64,000 nt of DNA from Microbotryum silenes-acaulis (lineage: Eukaryota; Basidiomycota; Microbotryomycetes; Microbotryales; Microbotryaceae): assembly GCA_003665825.1 (NCBI GenBank), contig QPFY01000001.1, positions 179,001-243,000 on the forward strand, given 5' to 3'. Each line of letters starts with the position of its first letter. Position 1 is the first letter of the stretch. Positions 1-11,202 of the stretch are shown piece by piece. The notes beneath the pieces were generated by a model. The model did no database searches, was not told where the DNA came from, and was given only the letters and a program-made list of their open reading frames with translations. The translations under genes and the position numbers were made by a program.

Positions 1-502
1 TGTCGGCGCCCACCGGGACATTAGTAGGCTTTAGACATTTTCCGCGATGACTCATGGGGGTCGAATGAAAGCGAAATGACAGCTTTGGTCATTGATCACT
101 CGTTAGTGGTCACGCAACCGCGACAAGGAACTGAACTGCAAGTGGGTATGCCCATTGGGCCATTGTCCCGTATGAGATTGCCTGTGGCACCATGCGCTGT
201 ACGGATTTGAGCATCACCTCGTGCGATTGAATGGCAGTCTGACACCCGGTCTACGCTAGTCGGTGCGGCTAGGCTTGGCCGCGGCGACTTCGCCACCAAA
301 CAAGGGCGGTGCTTTTACGCGAGGACTCTCCTGTCTCGGTGAAATAGACGACCCGATGAGGCATAAGCGCGCAACTGAGCGCCGACCTCGCCCACCTTCC
401 ACCTCCGTCTCATCACTACCACAGCCCATTCTCTCATCATACACCGTCCTATCCTATCCTCCTGCTTTTCCTCGACCCTTTGAACCACTCGCATTACCGC
501 TG
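1..502. other. 5' flank of the subtilase gene
   Basis: No convincing coding exon is visible here. The part nearest the gene (about 400-480) is rich in C and T on the plus strand, as is common in fungal promoters. Overlapping open frames on both strands have no recognisable domain and look like chance frames in GC-rich DNA. A 5' untranslated exon could lie here but cannot be placed. Confidence 0.5.
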
Positions 503-3500
503 ATGCATTTGCGACTGAAACCGCAGCACGGCGCGTGGTCGCTGCTCGTCCAGACGCAGTTCGGCCTCGCGCTCGCGATCGGTCTCCTGCCCAACCGCCA
601 GGCTCGTACGCCACGCCACCTTCCGGGTCGTTACATCGTCGAGATGGCGTCTCCTCCCGCTGGTTCAGACCATACAATCTCCTCCGTGAGTTGCCTTTCT
701 CCGACGTCAAACCGCGTCACCTCAGTGTCTCGAGGCAACCGCGCGCGCAAAGCAGGGTTTGCACGGACACTTCCGGGACGGGGACATCCGAACCCAGGAC
801 GTCGACTCATGCTTGTGGTTGTGACGGTGCTACAGATGCTAGACAAGGTCGTATCTCACGTCCAGTCGCATTTGGACATCGATCGCATTCATCACAGGTT
901 TGAACACGAGCTGTTCACCGGATTCTCTGTTCAACTCGCCGGCAACACGACCCACCACCACTTAAGCGAGCTCGAGCACGTCGTCGTGAGTTTTCCCGCG
1001 CACATTTGAGAACTGCAACCCACCACTAAGCTGTGTATTCTGTCCTGCAGAAAGTTCACTCCGTCCGGTTGTACGACGCGATCAATCATCACAAATCGCC
1101 TGGACAGCACCACTTCCACCTCGGCCACGGTCGCAACGCCTACGCTCATGACAATTTCGCGCCTCACACGATGACCGGGGTCGACAAGCTTCACAAGAAG
1201 GGCATTCTTGGCGCTGGAGCTCTGGTATGCGTGCTGGACACAGGAGTTGACTACAAGCTCCCCGCTCTTGGAGGGTGCTTCGGCTCCAACTGCCACGTCA
1301 AAATTGGCCACGATTTCGTAGGCGACGATGGGGAACATCCCGACAGTGATCCTTTCGCTCAATGCCAAAGTCATGGGACGCAGTAAGTTCCAGCAGCTCC
1401 CTTCGACCGAAACCCCCTCCACCTCAGTTGTCTGATCCGCTCCCGCGTGCGTGTGTGAACAGCGTGGCTGGTACCATTAGCGCTCTCCCCAACAAGGATG
1501 GCTTCACCGGTGTTGCACCTGAGGCGGACCTTGGGATGTTCAGGTTAGTCTCTCAAGCATGAAACTTTTCGAGGCGTCTAACATTGGCTAGTCTTCGGCC
1601 AATCTTCAATAAACTAATCATGACGGCCCTCCACTGCACGGTCAGGGTCTTTTCTTGCGACGGACCCGCGCCTGGCGATGCCATCTTGCAAGGCTTGATT
1701 GCCGCCGCCAGAAGCAACTGCGAGGTCATCAACATGTCGCTTGGCGGCAACTCTGCGTTCAGCGGCAACGACGTGTTGGACCGGCTCACTGATCGTCTCG
1801 GGGCGAGGGGTATCGTCGTCGAGATCGCTGCCGGGAACGGCGGAGACGCGGGTCTCTTCACGACAAGCTCGCCGGCTTTGTCTCCTGGAGGGACGAGTGT
1901 TGGTTCCGTCAATGTCGAGTCTTGTCCCGCATTCCGACTCGATCTTGAGGGTGGTGGTTCTCTCAAGACGATCCCCTACCTCGCGAGTGCCCGCTACAAT
2001 TCAACCGCGCCCCTGCCGCTGGTCGCACTGTCCCACGATACGAAACCCAGTCCTATTGGGGCAGCATGCGAGCCAATTCCGGCGTCGAACGATTGCAAAG
2101 GTGCAATTGTGATCACACAAAGGGGCCTCTGTCATCTGTCCCAGAAGGTGCGGAACGTCGCCGCCGCCGGCGCCAAGGTGATCGCGTTCTACACCGCCAA
2201 CGCGTCAGAACCGTTCACCATTTACAATGCGGAGGAACTTCCTATCTTCCCTATCGTCATGACCGTCGAATTCGTTATCCCACTCCTGAAAGCGCTCAAG
2301 GCCACCCCGCACATGAAGGCTTCGCTTTCTGGCGAGCTACTCGAGCCTGACCACTACATTGCCGACATCGTCAATGGTGGCCTCGTCTCCGGCTTTTCTG
2401 CGATAGGTCCTTCGGCCGAGATGCTGCCTCAAAATGCATTCTGCGCACCTGGGGGCAACATCTTGTCCACTCTTCCTTCCACTGACGGCGGAATCGGCAT
2501 TGACAGCGGAACGTCTATGGCCACGCCATTCGCGGCAGGTGCCGCTGCGTTGCTTCTTTCCGGACGTCGTTCTGAAAAGCTGACGCCTGCGCAGATCAAA
2601 TCGTTGCTCGTGACAACTGCGAAACCGCTTCTAGCGACTCCCCACAGCTCCGATTTGGTCAGCACGTTGAGGCAAGGCGGCGGTCTGATCCAAGTCGACA
2701 AGGCGTTCGAAGCAAAGACATTCTTCAGCCCCCTCGCGCTAAGCCTCAACGACACGGCCCACCCAAATCTCATACACGAGATTGAGATCACTAACACAAA
2801 CGAGTTTGACGTCACTTACACGTTTGGCTCGAGGCCAGCGCAGAGCTTGGCGGCGTACAATCATGTGAGTGCGCGCTTTGCTGCGCAGTGAGCTCGCGGT
2901 CCGCTTATGTTTTGTCAATTCCTTACCGTTACTTGCCCTATTTGCTTCGCCAACGTAGAGTGCTATCAAAGATGTGCTGCTCGCGGAAACCCCGCTTCAG
3001 GTACATGGGGCCGCGGAGGTTCTGTTCCACGTTCCTGTCCTGCGAGTTCCCGCCGGTCGGACAGCCAAGATCGATGTGACCTTTAGGACCCCAGTCTTCT
3101 CCAAACAGGACCAAGCTCGAATGCCATTTTACGGCGGGTTTGTCACGATCAAAAGCGACGAGTGCACGCAGATCGACTATTCGATTCCTTACTTTGGATT
3201 GGGATCGAGGCTCATCAAGATGCCGGTCGTGGACACTACCTCGACGTTCACCGCTCTCGCCCTTGGCGACGATGGCACTAGGATAAACGACTACTCTTCC
3301 TTGCCTCTTCCCCTTTTGTCGACAAACGACATCAAATTGAAGATTCAAGTACCTCAGACGGACCCGAAAGAGGTGGTGATGTACCATCGTGCCGCCGGCG
3401 TGGCTTTACAGGTCCGATTTGCAGGTGAGCAACATTCGCATGGACACGCCCCGGGTTCCAGCGATTGGTAGGAGACTGACCACGCTCACGCTTGTGCAAC

Positions 3501-4075
3501 AACATGACAGGCCCTTCGAGGATGGCCACCCTTGATTTGGTGCACGCCAATACGACCTTTAAAGCCAACTTGCCTCGCCGTGTTCGTCAGACTCAGAACG
3601 CAGGCCTCGTTCTTGAGGACTTGAACCCGATGACCATGCACTTCAGTGAGGACGCTGACGACGACGACGACGACGTGCCGGGATCTCCTTCGTGCCCTCC
3701 TTTATCGAATGCCCAAGTCATCGGCCGAATCCAAATAATCCCCAACATCCCGCGAGATCTGCCCAACAGTGGCGAAGGACCGGCCACGAGCAATACTGGC
3801 GTCTTCCAGGGCAAGGTCTCGGAAACGCTGGACCCCGACGACGAGAAGACGCTCACTTCGGTCCCAGCGCACACACCGTACAGGATGCTTCTTAGGTCAG
3901 TCCCCCACCACTGGATCACCGTCTTTCCATACAAGAACGACCAAGAACTCGCACACATGCTCACCCGCCTTGTCGCGTGTCTTCCTGACGCAGGGCGCTC
4001 AAACTTACTGCCGACCCGAAGTACGAATGCAGTTGGGAGTCGTGGCTCTCGCCTCCGTTCGCGTTTTTGGACTAG
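503..4075 (+). CDS. Secreted subtilisin-like serine protease (S8 family, PA-domain type)
   Basis: Eight exons: 503-685, 836-985, 1051-1382, 1463-1543, 1646-2864, 2959-3424, 3511-3895, 3994-4075. All phases close, giving 965 aa. The N-terminus is hydrophobic and signal-like, followed by an inhibitor I9-type propeptide. The catalytic triad is complete: Asp in VLDTGVDY (about residue 174), His in HGTHVAG (about 219, restored exactly by splicing 1382 to 1463), and Ser in GTSMATP (about 539). The oxyanion-hole Asn lies in AAGNGG. A protease-associated (PA) insert with two Cys (CKGAIV...GLC) sits between His and Ser, and a C-terminal region resembles the Fn3-like domain of cucumisin/C5a-peptidase types. 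This layout matches large extracellular endoproteases of the Vpr/minor extracellular protease kind. The start ATG at 503 is chosen because it precedes the hydrophobic stretch; an upstream in-frame start is possible. Family assignment is firm; secretion and substrate are inference. Confidence 0.93.
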
Positions 4076-4275
4076 CCCTCGAGTTTCCTCCTTCGTCCTA
4101 TGTATATAAGATTGTCGTGCTGTACTCATTATTCCAAGATCCCTGGATATCTTTCGCCGCGCATATTGCACCTCGTCTTCGATCAATTTGCAATCATACA
4201 AATCGTTTTGTGCAATCCACTGCGTTGCATGAGTTGACTACAAGGTTGTATAGGTCCGCCGATCGGAATTCCTGA

Positions 4276-4442
4276 TTCACTGCTTGGCCTTGTTCTCCTT
4301 GTCGACCTTATCAACATTCACCATAGTTGGTACAATGTATGTCGCACTGAAGTCCCTCAACGCTTTAGCGACCCTCCCTTGCGGCAATGGCTTGCCATCC
4401 CATCGATCCTCGAGCTTGACAATCTTGTCATCGCGATCGAGC
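4276..4442 (-). pseudogene. Orphan C-terminal coding fragment, cut at 4442
   Basis: Read on the minus strand, 4442 down to a TGA at 4278-4276 encodes about 54 residues with natural composition. It contains IVKLEDRWDGKPLP, a segment reminiscent of SnoaL/NTF2-like fungal proteins, and ends in a Lys/Glu-rich tail (VDKVDKENKAKQ). Immediately upstream in this frame is a stop codon, and no splice acceptor or start is seen. The reading stops being sensible exactly where the plus-strand UBA2 homology begins. I therefore read it as the 3' end of a gene truncated by a rearrangement. The protein family is only a resemblance. Confidence 0.45.
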
Positions 4443-5259
4443 TCCCCTTAATCGAATCCGGCACGTCCGGCTACACGGGCCAAGTCCAACCCATTAAAAA
4501 GGACCAGACCGAATGCTACGACTGTACTGGTGCGTGATCTCCATATCCTAGGCGCACGAAAGACTAGTTTCACTGCTGATCACCCTTTCCTCGACTCTCT
4601 CTTCAGCCAAACCCGTTCCCAAGACGTTCGCCGTCTGCACGATCCGCAGTACGCCCTCCATGGCCCATCATTGCATCGCTTGGGCCAAGAGCTACCTTTT
4701 CCCGTGAGCGCGATATCTATAAGCTTTTCCGTGTACAGTACTGATTATCGAAATGCACTTCTCACAGTCAACTGTACGGCGCCGATGACGAGGCCGAAGG
4801 GCAAGAATTGGACGATGCCGAAAAGAACGGCGAGAATGGTGTGCCCTGGTTGCTCCTGCATCCCTTGTGGTTGGGACCGAACTGACCGTCGAGCGGCCGC
4901 TTCACAGCTGAGGAGATTCAAGAACTTCGCAAAGAAGCGGCTGTGATCAAACAACTGCGTGGATCGCTGGCTGAAGCTGGCGCTGCCAAGAGGGTGTTTG
5001 ACAAGGTGGGTCCGCCCGCCCGACAACGTTAGAAGAGCCTTGCTTGGTCACACAAAGGGGCTTAATCTGGTCACACGCTCAACAGGTTTACTCGCAAGAC
5101 ATCAATCGACTGCTCAAGATGGAGGAGATGTGGAAGCACCGCAAGCCGCCTCACCCTTTGTCATGGGACGAACTCTCGACCTCGACCTCGAACTCGACGA
5201 GCGCGGACGCGGACGCGGCGACCGAGTCGACTGCGACCCCAACAGCTACGAATATATGA
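4442..5259 (+). pseudogene. UBA2: Internal fragment of SUMO-activating enzyme subunit 2 (UBA2)
   Basis: Homology starts abruptly at about 4442 with PLIESGTSGYTGQV, then ECYDCT, and after splicing [16 protein letters not shown], which carries the catalytic-cysteine motif of Uba2, then [13 protein letters not shown]. Further exons give an acidic loop, a helix with IQELRKEAAVIKQLR, and YSQDINRLLKMEEMWKHRKPP. Introns lie at about 4531-4606, 4703-4767, 4838-4908 and 5006-5086, all GT-AG with phase preserved. The reading ends in a Ser/Thr/Ala-rich tail and TGA at 5257. The N-terminal ATP-binding half and the C-terminal ubiquitin-like half of Uba2 (normally over 600 aa) are absent, and neighbouring genes leave no room for them. 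It is thus a roughly 0.8-kb internal segment with no start codon, not a working E1 subunit. Its intact splice sites suggest a recent event or an assembly artefact. Confidence 0.75.
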
Positions 5260-5339
5260 CAACCATTGAGACCCACCGCTTGGGCCGATCCGTAAGCTGA
5301 CAACACTAGTGAAACCCGTTCATCTCATTGCGTCCTACC

Positions 5340-7724
5340 CTACACGAACCCCACTCTATCCCCCCTCTCGAATCCCAGCGGGAAATCCATCATGTCCCAC
5401 GCGAAATCCGGACTGAACGTCCAAGGCGCAAAGACATTGCTTCCCGAAGGTTGTGGCGGAAGAGTCGAGGCGTCGATGCACGTGCGGTCTAGGTCGGAGA
5501 GAGCCTGTGGGGCGAGATTGAAGGGCGGTAGGGCGTTATTCGGTTTGATCAAGGGGGCGAGGGGAGAAAGTCCTAGCGTTGGAAAAGAACGATTAGCTTG
5601 GGTGTGATTGATGCAGGTGATAATGTCAGAAGGAGAGGTCAGAAGGGGAAAGGTTGGCAGGTGGACGAACCCAAGGACGCGACAACAAGACCCAGGGCTT
5701 CGTGGGCCTGATCGGCGCTGTGCCAGCGTGTATGGAGTACTTGGAGGATGTCGCAGACCAACGAAAGCGCGCGGTTGGTTTCTTAGCCAACACAAGAGAG
5801 GAAATCTCGTCAGCCGAAAGATTGTATGAGGAAGTGCGGGGCGCTCTCGCTTGCCTGTCATCCGCATCTCCCCTTTCACGAACGATAGCAAGAGGACGTA
5901 AGCCGCCGTAATAACGCGCTGAAGTTGATGGAATGGAAAGTTTAGATGCCCCTGTAAGGCCTCGTGGTACGCCTCAATGATTTGAACGGCCGATCGAGCA
6001 AGCAAAGTTGTCAGCGTCCCGTCCGCCAAGAGCGGGTTTCGGCCCATGTATCCATTGTACAGCATCAACCGAGTCCTGTGCAGCACACCACGGAGCCTAA
6101 GTCGCTGAAAGAAAGAAAAGATGTCTACTGAGCTAAAAGGTTGGACGCACCAATTGAAATGTATCGTACAAAGCGTGGCCAACGTTTTCTCCCCCCATGA
6201 AGCCGACGCGCTCTCAGGCACCCGCCCTTGGACCCATTCGGTGAGCTTCCTTTCGATCTTCCGAAATGTAACGAGGTCTGGATCGTCGTTCGAGGCCAGG
6301 ACGCTCAACGTATCGCCCTGGATGAGGACGAGCTTGACCAGGTCCGGGAGAGATGGGAGAGATCGACCCCCTGGTCGGGTTTGGGCCCCCTTTTGGAACA
6401 GGAGCTGGGGGTCCAGCACCGCGGAGTCAAAATCGTTCAGCGAGACGAGGGGGGTTAGTCCGCAGATTGCCGACTGGTAGCTGTAGGAAGCAATTGATCG
6501 TCGAGATGAGTACAGCATGAAGGAGGAGCAGCACGGTCAGCCTCGACGTACCAGTCGGCAAAATAAATGAAAAAGTACAACAGATGTGCCTTGTCCTGAG
6601 GTGCGAACGTTTCCGTAGATTCAATTCGGTTCAGCTTGAGGTCATCGTGGGCCATCCGAACCGCCTTGCCCAAAAGCCGTCTAGCTTTCGCCGAGTTGCC
6701 GGTCGACGAGATGTAAATGTATTGAAGAAACAGCGCCTCTGCACCATAATATACCGTCATCTATCAGTCGCCATCCTTTCACTCTCCAAGTCACGGTTGT
6801 GCCTTTTCAGCGCACCGGAGACTCACGAAGCGCGGTCAAGGAGGCCCCTTCCCAGCTGTCCAGGATGGCGCACGATCGACGGTACCACAGCTCATCCAGT
6901 CGTTCCCCGCCCAAAGGGGGCACATATTTCTTGGACTGGTCGTCAAATGTGAGCGCTCGGAACGCTCCGAGGCAACACACCATATCGAAAAGCGCGGCCT
7001 CGCTCGGAGTGAGCGTCGATTCCCCCGAAACAGTGTTGGCCGCGGTCTTGGCGTGGATGCCCCAGAGGTGGCCTTTGTTAAGGAAGACAAGGGCGTGGTT
7101 CATGTCCTTGACGAAGATGTTCACGAGGCTCGTCGTGTTGACAGTGTCCAGAGCATCGAATGACGCCGAGGAGAGCAGCGACTGGTTCTGACTGTGCAGA
7201 TCCGCGACGGGGAGCGTGAGGTCGAGCGAAAGACCGGTTCGGGTTGTGTACATGCGTTCGACCTCTTCTTGGACGGAGTGTACGAGCCCACGCGGTGGAA
7301 CGAGTGTCTGCGCGTTGTTTTTCATCACCATATTGCTGGTTTGCACCACACCTCCGGGCCCGAGTGGGTGTGCATTGACGGAGACATGCCTCGAGTCGGG
7401 ACTTGCGGAGGCCGAGATCGCTTGAGCGTTCCGGCGGCCGCTGGTCCGTGGTCCGACGGTAAGTGTCAGTCCAGCGCGAGCTCTGCCCGTCCCTCAAGGA
7501 CTACGAGCTCACCGATTGGGTCGTGCTCGGTCTCGTACAATACACGCCTCGCCATCGTCAGCCAAAACACAAGCGACGCATGCGCTCTGCTTGCGCGCGT
7601 CGCGCATACACTTCTTGCGGTTGAGCTGGCAGCGAGTGCACGCGATCGCGGCGCGTTTGACATGGTTCGACGTGGACGGACCAGCGGTCAGTGACATGTG
7701 CGTCGAAGACTCGGCGTCTGTCAT
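5340..7724 (-). CDS. Zn2Cys6 (GAL4-type) transcription factor
   Basis: Seven exons on the minus strand: 7724-7513, 7440-6827, 6738-6552, 6480-6151, 6096-5855, 5781-5671, 5596-5340; 650 aa. A binuclear cluster lies near residues 29-63 with spacing C-x2-C-x6-C-x9-C-x2-C-x8-C (CTRCQLNRKKC then CVAC). The middle holds the fungal-specific transcription-factor homology region: helical, with LNKGHLWGIHAKTA, ARRLLGKAVRMAHDDL and RTRLMLYNGYMG. The intron 5854-5782 needs a GC donor (GCAAGC) to keep the downstream helix ETNRALSLVCDI in frame. The last two introns are the least certain. The protein binds DNA in the nucleus; target genes cannot be told from sequence. The neighbouring UBA2 fragment ends 80 nt away, tail to tail. 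Confidence 0.85.
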
Positions 7725-8079
7725 TGTCTCCTACGTGTTTGGGATGACCACTTGACGTGTCGACGGCCTGTTGGAGCGTGCGGAGCTACAAGATCGGATT
7801 TGGCCAGACAACCCGTGATCCTCCGAGTTTTGGGGGAGCAAAGCCGAAGAGCCCGGCTCTCATCTCGACCCCACCTGGCCCCCACTTTGGCCTACTTTGA
7901 CACTACTTTGACACCCTCGATCCCGGGCTGGCGGGTCACCACTTCGCAGTGCCGTGTGAGCCACTCTCTCGCCGTCACATCTTTCTTTCAAAAGCAAAGA
8001 TGATATCCTCTTCAACCTCTCTGGTGCACTACAACATCTGATGCCTTCCTACACAATGAAGAGCGCCGAGCCGAGAGAG
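7725..8079. other. Spacer between the Zn2Cys6 gene and the RS-rich gene
   Basis: This 355-nt stretch holds the promoter side of the Zn2Cys6 gene and the 3' flank of the next minus-strand gene. I see no coding exon or RNA gene in it. Confidence 0.4.
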
Positions 8080-9402
8080 CTAGGACAGATGCTCCTTCCC
8101 CCTGTCCCATTCCCTCGTACCTCCGACTCTGGTATACTCCACCTCCATCAACGCCTTCCCCTCGCCCAACTTGATCTTCTTGCCCTGCCTCCCTTCGTCC
8201 TCTCCATCAGCCCCTTCATCTGACGAACTAACACTCTCCCCCCTTCTCCTCCTCCTCTCCCTCCTCCGTCCCTCCTTGTCCCTCTCCTTTCTCCTCCTCC
8301 TACCCTCCTTCTCCTCCCGCTTCCTCTCCTCCTTCTCCTTGATCGTTCTCAGCATGGTATCCCATTCATCGAATGCGCCAGGAGCGATGAGGCGGGTCGT
8401 AGGGTCGGTGAGGTCCTTCTCTACTGACACGTCGAATACAGGGTCGTAATCGGGGGCGAAATATTTGTCCATTTTCGAAGGGACGCCAGCGGTGGTGTGA
8501 GCGATGGGCCCGGCGTCGTTTGATGCGGGGCCGTTGGAGGGCCTAGAAATGCGGGGACGATAATCAGCTTAATGTTCGACGTCGATTGACACGGAGCAAA
8601 GAACTGGAACGTACTCATCCTCGTGGGGTCGGTGTCTATCCGATCGTTCTCGATGTCGATCTTGATGCTCGTCGTTGTCCCTGCGGTGGCGATGTTCCCT
8701 ATTCTCGTCTCTTTGCTTACTCGTTCGGTGATTCGTGTGATCGTCATCTCTCCGCCTATTCGATCGTGCGTCATGATCGTGCTCGCTCCGTCGACTCGAG
8801 CGATGTCGTCCTTCGTCGCCGGGATCGCCGTCCTTGTCCCGATCTCGGTGGCGAGGTTGGTTGTCCCTCTGACGATCTCGCCCTCGTAGTCGATCTCGGT
8901 CCATTTCCTTCTCCTGCCTACTCCTTCTATATCTCTTCTCTTGCTCGTCGTCCTCCTCCTCATCCTCGTCGACCTCCTCCCCGCTCCTCCTCTCCGTCGA
9001 CCTCAAATCCCGACCATCAACGACGACACGCCTACCTCCCTCCCTCTCCCTCTGAGCTCGTATGATCCCCCTATTATGCGCCTCCACGTCCCCCAACACG
9101 CTTTTCAAGAACCTCTTATTCGGTTTCCGAATGGCCTCTTTCTCCAATTCTCCTCTCGTTCCTAATCGATTATTACTAGACGTATTAGGTCGAGAAGCTT
9201 CGGCTAAGAGAAGGGAAGCGATCGTCTTATCCGAATAAGGGTCCGTTGATAAAGTTGGGTTAAGACGGTTGAGGGAAGTACGTTGGAATAAGTTGGAAAC
9301 GATTGAACTGAGGGAGGTGGTTGTGGATGAGGGAAGTTTGGAAGGGTTCGAGTGAACGGAAGAAGAGGAAGAGGATCCGGGTGAGAGGGAGGAGGGAGAC
9401 AT
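8080..9402 (-). CDS. Arg/Asp/Ser-rich nuclear-type protein with a DKYFxPDYDP motif
   Basis: Two exons, 9402-8615 and 8542-8080, joined by a GT-AG intron with phase kept; 416 aa. The first 100 residues are Ser-rich with LLLAEASRPN and a conserved-looking NKRFLKSVLGDVEAHN. The middle is an extreme Arg/Asp/Glu/His-rich low-complexity stretch with many RD/RE/RH dipeptides, as in proteins around the spliceosome. The second exon has MDKYFAPDYDPVFDV, then GAFDEWDTMLRTI, then a basic coiled tail. The DKYF-PDYDP and FDEWD blocks look like a conserved domain of a eukaryotic nuclear protein that I cannot name with confidence. A splicing-associated role is inference from composition. An in-frame extension upstream of the chosen ATG runs through an AG microsatellite and is probably 5' UTR. 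Confidence 0.75.
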
Positions 9403-9587
9403 CGCTGGACGATCCCCGTTATACGGTACAGGTTCGATAGTTTCAATAGTGGACCCTTTTTTTTTTGCTTTCGCTGGGTTGCAAGGAAGGGAGTGGGGGT
9501 TCGGGTTGTAGGTGCGCTTGGGTCGTGACGTCGGTCTGCGCGAGCTGCAACGACGTACACGCTTTGACGTAGGAGGAACCTCCGACG

Positions 9588-9590
<3 letters not shown>

Positions 9591-9620
<30 letters not shown>
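9591..9620. repeat. (AG)15 microsatellite
   Basis: Uninterrupted AG dinucleotide repeat of 30 nt, about 190 nt upstream of the start of the RS-rich gene; on that gene's sense strand it is CT. It probably lies in the promoter or 5' leader. Confidence 0.95.
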
Positions 9621-9623
<3 letters not shown>

Positions 9624-10312
9624 CGCCCGGCGTGAAAGGTTTGGAAAGCCGACTCTTGATGCCTACACAGCAGCGGTTAGCGCGAGGTGAAGGAGGCCAG
9701 GCACCGGCCAGGACAAAGCTAAGGAAGGGGTGATGAGGAGCGAAGTCTTCCCGAGTCGAGTTACAGCACGTGACTTTTTCCCGGTCGGGCGTTTCGGGGG
9801 GAATTCTCTCATGGGGCAGTTTTACCCAACATCGGGTCATCAAGCGATGAAGGGCTTCAACTAGTCCTCAGATAACCAGGACGGAGCCCAGGTTGTATAG
9901 TCCCAAGAGCGGCTCGAAACCTGCCGCGCTTTGGCTCGGACGACCGGCGTGGGAAAGGAAAAGATGGTACACTGGCCCTTTTCTTTTGGTTTGATCATTA
10001 CACATCGCTCATACTTCCCCGACTCCGCACGTGCTTCCTATCCTCTTGCACACCACTGTTCGAGGACTGGGATGTCGAGTTCCCGGTTCCGGTTCCCGAC
10101 TTAACGCGAGTTGGGCGGTGGATCCCTCATCTGGATCAACGAAATGTTCTCCCCCTTCAACAGCAAGCGACCTAGCGAAAATATACAAAGGTGAGCAATC
10201 AGTCCACGCCGCTCAGATTGCGCTTCATCAGACTACACTCGGCGTTGCCCTCCGTGTGCCAAGGCGCACCTAACGGTTGTCGTTGGCCGAACTTGTGCTG
10301 CTTCGTGTCCTT
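9621..10312. other. Upstream flank with no assigned gene
   Basis: Holds the far upstream region of the minus-strand RS-rich gene. Short open frames around 10031-10200 on the plus strand might be a first exon of the small coding remnant that follows (a good GTGAGC donor occurs at about 10192), but I could not connect them in phase. Confidence 0.3.
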
Positions 10313-10589
10313 GATCCAGACCTCTTGCGCATCGTCGAGCACGACGTTCATGAATTCGTCAAAACCCTTTCACACGAACATGCGACCCAAGTCAGTACAT
10401 GGTCTTGTCGACCGGTGGGGTGGGTGGGTGGGTGTGTAGAGGCTCGACCCCCTGCAAAATACTGACGATGATCTTGCCCTCCAGTCTTTGCTCGAGGTTA
10501 TCGTACAACCACACTTGTACAGGCGTGCCCGATTGCAGATGCTTAAAGATCACATTCTGTCCCATTTACCCATACACCGTTTGCATTAG
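10313..10589 (+). pseudogene. Short unidentified coding remnant, two exons
   Basis: A plus-strand frame with natural composition (DPDLLRIVEHDVHEFVKTL) runs to CAA at 10388-10390. There a GTCAGT donor leads to an acceptor at 10484, and the frame continues (SLLEVIVQPHLYRRARLQML) to TAG at 10587. Phase is kept, and both blocks look helical. Upstream, an in-frame TAA at 10271 blocks extension and no plausible acceptor in the right phase joins earlier frames, so the 5' part is missing or I failed to find it. I do not recognise the family. It could be the 3' end of a degraded gene, or a small gene with an unusual first intron. Confidence 0.35.
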
Positions 10590-11202
10590 ATTAGATTCAC
10601 GAAGGGGCGCGGGGGTTAAGAGCGATGGGCCGGGTGGGTGGGAGACCAACGACGACGACCACACGGGCACGGCACGGGGGGGACGTACGATGGGTTGCAC
10701 CATCACTTTGCGGGACGACATGATGGGCGGAGAACGCTGGTTGGGACGCACACCGGTAGCGGTCGGTTGGGCTGATACGCTTCGGGGTCTGTTGAACGGA
10801 TGAGCAGAACGACCGAACGCGCAAGAGCGGAGTTGTAATAAGACGAGACGCGCGCCGATCAAGCGCTTTGAGCTTGGACCTTCTCAAGAGTGTTTCCCGA
10901 AAGATTCGCAGAGGTCTTTGCTTTGAAAACGGTCGAATTCTCTGCACCACTTCATACCTCAAAAGACGACACTAGAATCAGAGACTGGCTTTTTGTGGTG
11001 GTACTTTGAAAAAATTCAAAAGTCCAGCTCGCTCAGGGTACCGCTAGAAAGGAGCAGCTTCATAGATCTGCACGCCAAGCATCCAAAAGCGGGCTACAGA
11101 AGAAGCATAAGAGCCCTGCCTTGGCCCGCCTCAAAGTGGCCGAGGGGAAGGTGTCATATTGCATCAACGCTCATTCGAAGGCATATAAGGTCGGAGATGA
11201 TT
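10590..11202. other. Intergenic region 3' of RRP42
   Basis: About 610 nt between two 3' ends. Nothing coding is supported; the minus-strand frames here have no recognisable domain. Confidence 0.4.

Noticed and set aside
10566..10962. Minus-strand frames of 98 and 121 codons
   Set aside because: Arg-rich translations of GC-rich non-coding DNA with no domain or conserved motif.
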